DNA from: Candidatus Nanopelagicales bacterium
GTDB taxonomy: Bacteria > Actinomycetota > Actinomycetes > S36-B12
Assembly: GCA_018609125.1 (NCBI GenBank)
Contig: JABAYF010000001.1
Span: forward strand, 1-64,000
Direction of reading: 5' to 3'
DNA: 64,000 nt
The translations under genes were made by a program, and so were the position numbers. Every line of letters begins with the position of its first letter. Position 1 is the stretch's first letter. Below, piece by piece: positions 58,574 through 64,000 of this stretch. The notes under the pieces are model-generated. The model was not told the DNA's origin and made no database searches. It was given only the letters and a program-made list of their open reading frames with translations.

Positions 58574-59878
58574 TTACCCATCCTCTCGATCGATTGAGCC
58601 TTTGCCAATACCTGCGAAGGCACCACCTCCACCAGATTCCACAATGTCGTAAGCGTTCTCTGCATGGAGCGCGAGATCGACCCCTGAGGTTTCATCCTCA
58701 GCGCTGACCCGAATTCCCATGACGGCCTTCAAAACAAGCGCCACAATGCCCGCGATCACGAAGGAGTAGATCAGCACGCCACCGGCTGCAATGGCTTGAA
58801 CGGTGAGGAGACTGAAGCCACCTCCGGCGAAGAGACCCACGCTGGCGCCATCGCCGAACACATCGGTGGCCACGAAACCGAGCATGAGGGTGCCGACCAG
58901 TCCACCCACGAGATGGACGCCGACCACATCAAAGGAATCGTCGTAACCGAGGCGGTACTTCAACGTCACCGCAAGAGCACACAGAACTCCAGCAACAGCA
59001 CCGATCAGCACCGCGACGAGCGGTGTGACATTGGCGCACGCGGGGGTGATGGCGACGAGGCCGGCAACGATCCCCGACGCAGCACCGAGGCTGGTCGCGT
59101 GGCCATCCCTCAACCGCTCGACGAGCAGCCAGGCCAAACCGCCACCGCAGGTGGCCACCAGCGTGTTCGTTGCAGCGAGAGCAGCGACACCATCGGCGGC
59201 ATAGGCGGAACCAGCATTAAAACCGAACCAGCCAAACCACAGCAGGCCGGCGCCAAGCATGACCATGGTCAGGTTGTGTGGGCGCATCGGCATGCGCGGC
59301 CAGCCCAGACGTTTACCCAACACGATCACCAGCACCAAGGCTGCAGCACCGGCGTTGATGTGGACAGCCGTACCACCGGCGAAGTCGATCACCTCGGCGC
59401 CACCAATGTTGAGCTGACCAATCCAGCCATCGCCCCAAACCCAATGCGCCACCGGGAAGTACACCAGCGATGCCCATACGCCTGCGAAGATGAGCCAGGC
59501 GCCAAATTTCATGCGATCAGCAACCGCGCCAGCAATGAGGCCAACGGTCAAGCAGGCAAACATCGCTTGGAAAGCAACATCGACCATCGGCGGGAAACCA
59601 TCGCCACCAACGCTTATCGCCTGTGTCACACCAAAGTAGTCGGTGAAGCTACCCACGAAATTACCGGTTGTGGAACCGTAAGCCATGGAATACCCGTAGG
59701 CGATCCATAAGATCCCCACCACAAAAGTGGATGCGATCACCATCATCAGCATGTTCAACACTGACTTGGATCTGTTCATGCCGCCGTAAAAGAAGGCCAA
59801 ACCCGGAATCATAATGAAGACCAGCGCGGTTGACACTAACAACCATGCGGTGGTCCCCGTATCAAGAACAGGCTCCAT
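58574..59878 (-). CDS. amt: Ammonium transporter
   Basis: PGLAFFYGGMNRSKSVLNMLMM, DFAGGTAVHINAG, GWFGFNAGSA; start at MEPVLDTGTTAW. Confidence 0.96.
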   Translation of the reverse strand: MEPVLDTGTTAWLLVSTALVFIMIPGLAFFYGGMNRSKSVLNMLMMVIASTFVVGILWIAYGYSMAYGSTTGNFVGSFTDYFGVTQAISVGGDGFPPMVDVAFQAMFACLTVGLIAGAVADRMKFGAWLIFAGVWASLVYFPVAHWVWGDGWIGQLNIGGAEVIDFAGGTAVHINAGAAALVLVIVLGKRLGWPRMPMRPHNLTMVMLGAGLLWFGWFGFNAGSAYAADGVAALAATNTLVATCGGGLAWLLVERLRDGHATSLGAASGIVAGLVAITPACANVTPLVAVLIGAVAGVLCALAVTLKYRLGYDDSFDVVGVHLVGGLVGTLMLGFVATDVFGDGASVGLFAGGGFSLLTVQAIAAGGVLIYSFVIAGIVALVLKAVMGIRVSAEDETSGVDLALHAENAYDIVESGGGGAFAGIGKGSIDREDG

Positions 59879-59996
59879 GCGCGTCACACTCCCTTGGGTC
59901 TGTAGCAATGCGTTGACATTGATTACGGGCACTCACTCGGGCGCCCGACATGACGACAATGTGTCAATCACTTGTTTCGTCCCAGGTTCCTTCGGC

Positions 59997-60012
59997 GTTT
60001 CAATCCTGTGAC
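59997..60012 (-). promoter_or_regulatory. GlnR-like a/b box (GTCAC-N6-GAAAC on minus strand)
   Basis: Exact match to gTnAC-n6-GaAAc upstream of amt. Confidence 0.7.
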
Positions 60013-60026
60013 AAAATATTGCCTTT

Positions 60027-60042
60027 GTTTCCGGCGTGTAAC
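60027..60042 (-). promoter_or_regulatory. GlnR-like a/b box (GTTAC-N6-GAAAC on minus strand)
   Basis: Exact match to gTnAC-n6-GaAAc upstream of amt, 14 nt from the other box. Confidence 0.7.
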
Positions 60043-60060
60043 GACTCAGTGCACCAGCAG

Positions 60061-61167
60061 TTAGGCTTCGTCGTGGGCTTTAAACACATCTATTTCGGTT
60101 GCCTTCACTGACAACCACACCTGCTGACCCGGTTGCAAGCCAAGTTCGACAACGGATTGAGACGTAACGTCCACAACGACGGAAGGTCTCGCTTCCATAT
60201 CGAGGCGGACCCGATCACCGAGGTGTTCCATGTCGCGAATGACGCCCTCCCAAGCGTTGCGGGCGCTGGACTGCGGTGGTTGTCGATGCACCGCAATAGC
60301 GGAGGGCCGGAGTGTGGCCAGGACCGCACCGGTGAGATCGCTATTCGTTGTTACGAGCTGACCACCGGAATCTAAGGCCACGGTTCCTGCGGTCGCGATG
60401 CCTGAAACGAGGTTGAGACCCATCAGTTTGGCGACATATTCGGTTGCCGGGTGGCGTGTCACGTCCGCCACCGTGCCGCACTGCACGACGCTGCCCTGGT
60501 CCAGGACGCAGATGTCATCTGCAAGAACCATTGCCTCTATCGGATCGTGCGTAACCAGGAGCGTGACACCGCAGAACTGCGACAAATGGGAACGCATTTC
60601 AGCCCGAACACTCACCCGAGTTTGGGCATCGAGGGCGGCTAACGGTTCATCCAACAGCAGCACCGCAGGCTGCGTGACTAGCGCACGGGCCAACGCCACA
60701 CGCTGTGATTGACCACCCGATAGTTGCCGTGGTTTGCGTTCAGCCAAATGGGCAATCCCGAATCGACCCAGCCAATCCGCCGTTGTCGCTCGAGCATGGG
60801 CGCGGCTGCTACCCCGACTGCGCAAGCCGAAAGAGATATTCTCTTGAACGCTGAGGTGCGGGAATAGTAAATAATCTTGAAACACCATGCCAACGCTGCG
60901 CTTTTCGGCGGAGGTGAAGGTGTCCTCATTCATCCAGGTGTCGCCATCGACCACCACTATCCCCTGTGCCGATGAAACCAGACCCGCCACTACCTGGAGA
61001 AGACTCGACTTGCCAGAACCGTTAGGACCCACAATGGCCAACACACGACCGCGCGGTTGCGCGATATGAACATCCAGGACGAAATCCGATCGGGCGACCT
61101 GGGCCTGTAGCTGGAGTCCCGGTCTTTCCAGCCCCTGTCGTTGCAGTTCCTGTCCTTGTGCGCTCAT
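60061..61167 (-). CDS. modC: Molybdate ABC transporter ATPase
   Basis: VGPNGSGKSSLLQVVAGL, LSGGQSQRVALARAL, LLLDEPLAALD; C-terminal TOBE-like region; adjacent modBA. Confidence 0.92.
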   Translation of the reverse strand: MSAQGQELQRQGLERPGLQLQAQVARSDFVLDVHIAQPRGRVLAIVGPNGSGKSSLLQVVAGLVSSAQGIVVVDGDTWMNEDTFTSAEKRSVGMVFQDYLLFPHLSVQENISFGLRSRGSSRAHARATTADWLGRFGIAHLAERKPRQLSGGQSQRVALARALVTQPAVLLLDEPLAALDAQTRVSVRAEMRSHLSQFCGVTLLVTHDPIEAMVLADDICVLDQGSVVQCGTVADVTRHPATEYVAKLMGLNLVSGIATAGTVALDSGGQLVTTNSDLTGAVLATLRPSAIAVHRQPPQSSARNAWEGVIRDMEHLGDRVRLDMEARPSVVVDVTSQSVVELGLQPGQQVWLSVKATEIDVFKAHDEA

Positions 61168-61994
61168 GATCGAAGCGCCCCTGGTCGTAGCCACTGTTCG
61201 CGCAAAATGACCAGCACCAACACGCAAACCGCGAGCAACACAACACTGAGCGCGATTGCTGCCTCTCGATTGGTTTCCAACAGGGTGTACACGGCCAGGG
61301 GTACCGTTTGAGTGCGTCCAGGAAAGTTCCCAGCAAAAGTGATCGTGGCGCCGAACTCCCCCAGTGCTCGAGCCCAGGCAAGGGTTGTGCCAGCCACGAC
61401 TGCGGGAGCCATGAGTGGAACCGTGATGCGCCAGAAGACGCGCATGCGCGATGCTCCCAGGGTCACTGCTGCTTCTTCATATCGGGTATCCATCGCCCTT
61501 AACGCACCTTCAACCGAAAGAACCAGAAAGGGTAACGCCACGAAAGTCTCGGCGATAACCACTGCCGCAGGCGTGAAGGGCAGCGTGATTCCAAAAAGGG
61601 ATTCCAATGGCGCACCTACGATTCCGCGTCGACCAAGCGCAGTCAGCAAAGCTGTTCCACCCACCACGGGCGGTAACACCAGGGGCAATAGCACCAGAGC
61701 GCGCACAAGTGGTCGGCCGGGAAATTGCACCCGAGCCAGCACCCAGGCCAACGGAACACCAAGAATCAGTGCACATCCGGCCGCCAGGAGCGAGGTCGCC
61801 AGCGACAACCGCAGCGCCTGCTGGGTGACCGGATCGATGAGAAGTTCGCCCACGGAGGTCCACGGCGTGGCCATGAGCAACCCGGCCAACGGAATGAGCA
61901 GGAATGCCAGGGCAATGATCGCCGGTATCGCTAGCACCCAGGGAGGCTTGCTTCGCCGACTCCGCCGCGGTGACCGTGTGGCCGCGGTCGTCAT
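61164..61994 (-). CDS. modB: Molybdate ABC transporter permease
   Basis: PLVLPPVVGGTALLTALGRRGIVG, TLGASRMRVFWRITVPLMAPAVVAGTTLAWARALGEFGATITFAGN. Confidence 0.93.
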   Translation of the reverse strand: MTTAATRSPRRSRRSKPPWVLAIPAIIALAFLLIPLAGLLMATPWTSVGELLIDPVTQQALRLSLATSLLAAGCALILGVPLAWVLARVQFPGRPLVRALVLLPLVLPPVVGGTALLTALGRRGIVGAPLESLFGITLPFTPAAVVIAETFVALPFLVLSVEGALRAMDTRYEEAAVTLGASRMRVFWRITVPLMAPAVVAGTTLAWARALGEFGATITFAGNFPGRTQTVPLAVYTLLETNREAAIALSVVLLAVCVLVLVILREQWLRPGALRS

Positions 61995-62773
61995 GTGGTG
62001 ACACCGGTCGGGGTGGTGAAACCTGCGGTTCGCAACAGGTCTCGCGCCAACGAAGAATTCACGAAATCAAGAAACGCTTGGGCCACCTCTGGCGAGGTCG
62101 TGCCCTGAACGGTCGCAATCGGATAGTTCACAACCTCAGCCGCTCCGACGGGCAGGGAGATCTCACGAACTCGTGAACCAGCAGAAACCACATCGGTGGC
62201 GTACACGAAGCCGGCATCAACCTCGTCCAAGATCACCTTTGACAGCACACCACGAACATCGAGTTCAAAGGTCACCGGTTCGATCTTTAAACCACTGGCC
62301 GCAATTGCCTGCGCAGCTGCAATCCCGCACGGAACCTGTGGTTGACACATGGCAACCAGAACTCCCGGTTCGGCCAAATCGGCCATCGTGTCGATCGCAG
62401 CGGGATTGTCTTCAGGTACCGCAATTGTCAGCCTATTGCCAGCGAAAGTTACCGGCTCCCAAACCAACTTTTCCGCAACCGCCGACTGCATCGTTATGGT
62501 GTTTGCGGTTGCGATTACATCTACCGGCGCTCCATCGCGCAACGCAGACACGAGACCGCTGCTTGGTCCGAAGTTCATGAGCACGTCCACGTTGGGGTTC
62601 ACTTCTTCAAACGCCAACTCGATATCAGAAAAGGTGTTAGTCAGTGAAGCCGCAGCGAACACGATGAGCTCACTGCGAGATTCCGCCGGTCCGCAGGAGC
62701 CGGTGGCAGCAACGCAAATCAGTGCCAACACACTGCTCGTGGCAATACGCCCACGTCGCCCCAGCCCCGCCAC
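61991..62773 (-). CDS. modA: Molybdate ABC transporter substrate-binding lipoprotein
   Basis: LIVFAAASLTNTFSDIELAFEEVNPNVDVLMNFGPSSGLVSALRDGAPVDVIATAN; lipobox ATGSC. Confidence 0.93.
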   Translation of the reverse strand: MAGLGRRGRIATSSVLALICVAATGSCGPAESRSELIVFAAASLTNTFSDIELAFEEVNPNVDVLMNFGPSSGLVSALRDGAPVDVIATANTITMQSAVAEKLVWEPVTFAGNRLTIAVPEDNPAAIDTMADLAEPGVLVAMCQPQVPCGIAAAQAIAASGLKIEPVTFELDVRGVLSKVILDEVDAGFVYATDVVSAGSRVREISLPVGAAEVVNYPIATVQGTTSPEVAQAFLDFVNSSLARDLLRTAGFTTPTGVTT

Positions 62774-63186
62774 TAGGCCAGATCCAGCGCGTCGATGACG
62801 ACATGGGTGGCCTTAACCGATGCCACCACCAGCACACCCGGCGCCAGTTCCAACTCATCTGCTGCTTCACGACTCATCAGGCTGACCATCCGGTGTGGTC
62901 CCACCTGAACCTCGACCTGAGCCATCACCGTGTCGCGCACCACAGCGGTCACCAAACCGGGTAGTCGGTTGCGAGCCGAGGCCCCCACCACCTTGGACTT
63001 CATGGGCAGCACCGCAGCATCCAGCGCCTCAGTACGCATGAATGCGGCCAGTTCGACTCCCTCAATTACGGTGCGGCCCTGGGAGTCAGTGCTGGACTGT
63101 AATCGTTCCTGTTCCACCCATCGGCGCACCGTATCGTCGCTCACCTGAAGCAGAACGGCAGCCTGAGAGGTTCGATATTGCGGCAT
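62773..63186 (-). CDS. HTH (excisionase/MerR-like) plus TOBE/Mop molybdate-binding protein
   Basis: YRTSQAAVLLQVSDDTVRRWVEQERLQ HTH; SARNRLPGLVTAVVRDTVMAQVEVQVGPHRMVSLMSREAADELELAPGVLVVASVKATHVVI TOBE. Confidence 0.87.
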   Translation of the reverse strand: MPQYRTSQAAVLLQVSDDTVRRWVEQERLQSSTDSQGRTVIEGVELAAFMRTEALDAAVLPMKSKVVGASARNRLPGLVTAVVRDTVMAQVEVQVGPHRMVSLMSREAADELELAPGVLVVASVKATHVVIDALDLA

Positions 63187-63215
63187 AACGCCGTACTATA
63201 GTCCGCATATTCGGT

Positions 63216-63250
63216 ACTTTTACGTTAAATTACACTTATTTGCGTTAAAT
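63216..63250. repeat. Imperfect direct repeat with 20-bp register upstream of the TOBE regulator
   Basis: acttttacgttaaat (63216..63230) and acttatttgcgttaaat (63234..63250). Confidence 0.75.
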
Positions 63251-64000
63251 AATGGCGGCGACGAAAGCGGCTGGGTCAAAGGGGGCGAGATCGTCTGGGC
63301 CCTCACCGAGGCCCACGAGTTTAACCGGAACCCCCAACTCGCGCTGCACCGCGAGCACGATGCCACCCTTGGCCGTGCCATCCAATTTGGTGAGCACAAT
63401 GCCCGACACATCCACCACTTCGGCGAAAACGCGAGCCTGGTTCAATCCGTTTTGACCCGTCGTCGCATCAAGAACGAGCAGCACCTCATCAACCGGGGAA
63501 CGCTTTTCAACGACCCGCTTTACCTTGCCCAGTTCATCCATCAAACCCACCTTGGTGTGCAATCGGCCGGCTGTATCGATCACCACGACATCTACTTCGG
63601 CCTCACCACCGATCTTGACCGCGTCAAAAGCCACTGCTGCCGGATCGCCGCCTTCGGGGCCGCGAACGACAGCCGCGCCAACGCGGTCGCCCCACGTTTG
63701 CAGTTGCTCCGCTGCCGCGGCACGGAAAGTGTCAGCCGCACCCAGCAGTACCGTGCAATCCTGTGCGATAAGTAGCCGCGCCAGCTTACCCGTCGTGGTG
63801 GTTTTACCGGTTCCGTTCACCCCCACGACCAGGACCACGCTGGGCCGCCCATCGGTTGTGCGCGTAGCCAGGGAACGATCCATCGTGGGATCAACAAGAG
63901 CTAGGAGTTCTTCGCGCACCATCGTTTGAACCGCCAACGGTGTGGTCGCCGACTCGCCGCGCACCCGTGCCCGAAGGCGGTGAACCATTTCGGTTGTGGA
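63245..64000 (-). CDS. ftsY: Signal recognition particle receptor FtsY (5' portion outside window)
   Basis: VVGVNGTGKTTTTGKLARLLI, VVIDTAGRLHTKVGLMDELGKV, LTKLDGTAKGGIVLAV, VGLGEGPDDLAPFDPAAFVAAII; frame open to window end. Confidence 0.95.
   Translation of the reverse strand, partial: STTEMVHRLRARVRGESATTPLAVQTMVREELLALVDPTMDRSLATRTTDGRPSVVLVVGVNGTGKTTTTGKLARLLIAQDCTVLLGAADTFRAAAAEQLQTWGDRVGAAVVRGPEGGDPAAVAFDAVKIGGEAEVDVVVIDTAGRLHTKVGLMDELGKVKRVVEKRSPVDEVLLVLDATTGQNGLNQARVFAEVVDVSGIVLTKLDGTAKGGIVLAVQRELGVPVKLVGLGEGPDDLAPFDPAAFVAAII

Noticed and set aside
58796-59710. 304-aa plus-strand ORF opposite amt
   Set aside because: Antisense to a clear Amt coding region; composition typical of high-GC spurious ORFs, no domain-like motifs.

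Overview
This is a high-GC actinobacterial chromosome segment. It is mostly housekeeping genes with one large catabolic island. Left to right: (i) the 3' end of a dihydrolipoamide acyltransferase (E2) gene with a 12-bp (Ala-Pro-Thr-Pro) tandem repeat, a TIGR01777-type epimerase, a membrane-anchored degenerate kinase-like protein, an FAD oxidoreductase, peptidase E and a MaoC protein; (ii) a MoxR/DUF58/TgpA-transglutaminase cluster; (iii) a DUF3040 gene and a four-gene DNA-damage cassette (DUF6504, SAV_6107-type HEPN, DnaE-type polymerase, DinB) behind a promoter with a perfect actinobacterial SOS box inside a perfect 36-bp palindrome; (iv) a 13E12/DUF222 HNH gene whose apparently leaderless promoter overlaps a second, degenerate SOS-like box; (v) DUF4397 / class F-like sortase / ECF sigma / RskA-type anti-sigma; (vi) a roughly 18-kb polyamine island (potABCD, two PuuB-like oxidases, two aldehyde dehydrogenases, aminotransferase, Lrp regulator, PPOX protein and a saccharopine/carboxynorspermidine-dehydrogenase-like enzyme) next to glutaryl-CoA dehydrogenase, a CoA-transferase and an acyl-CoA synthetase; (vii) the conserved rlmN-cdsA-frr-pyrH-tsf-rpsB ... 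dprA-yifB-yraN-rnhB-lepB-lepB-rplS-trmD-rimM-khp-rpsP-ffh block; (viii) glnB/amt with GlnR-like boxes, modABC plus a TOBE regulator, and the 3' part of ftsY. The most notable observations are the SOS palindrome cassette, a tandem signal peptidase I paralogue that has lost both catalytic dyad residues, the polyamine/cadaverine/lysine-to-glutaryl-CoA island with its saccharopine-dehydrogenase-like enzyme, candidate structured leaders before rplS and the M23 gene, and a glnB locus that keeps the modifiable Tyr but lacks the expected neighbouring glnD. No rRNA, tRNA, CRISPR or insertion sequence was recognised. All family names come from reading the translations; no searches were run.
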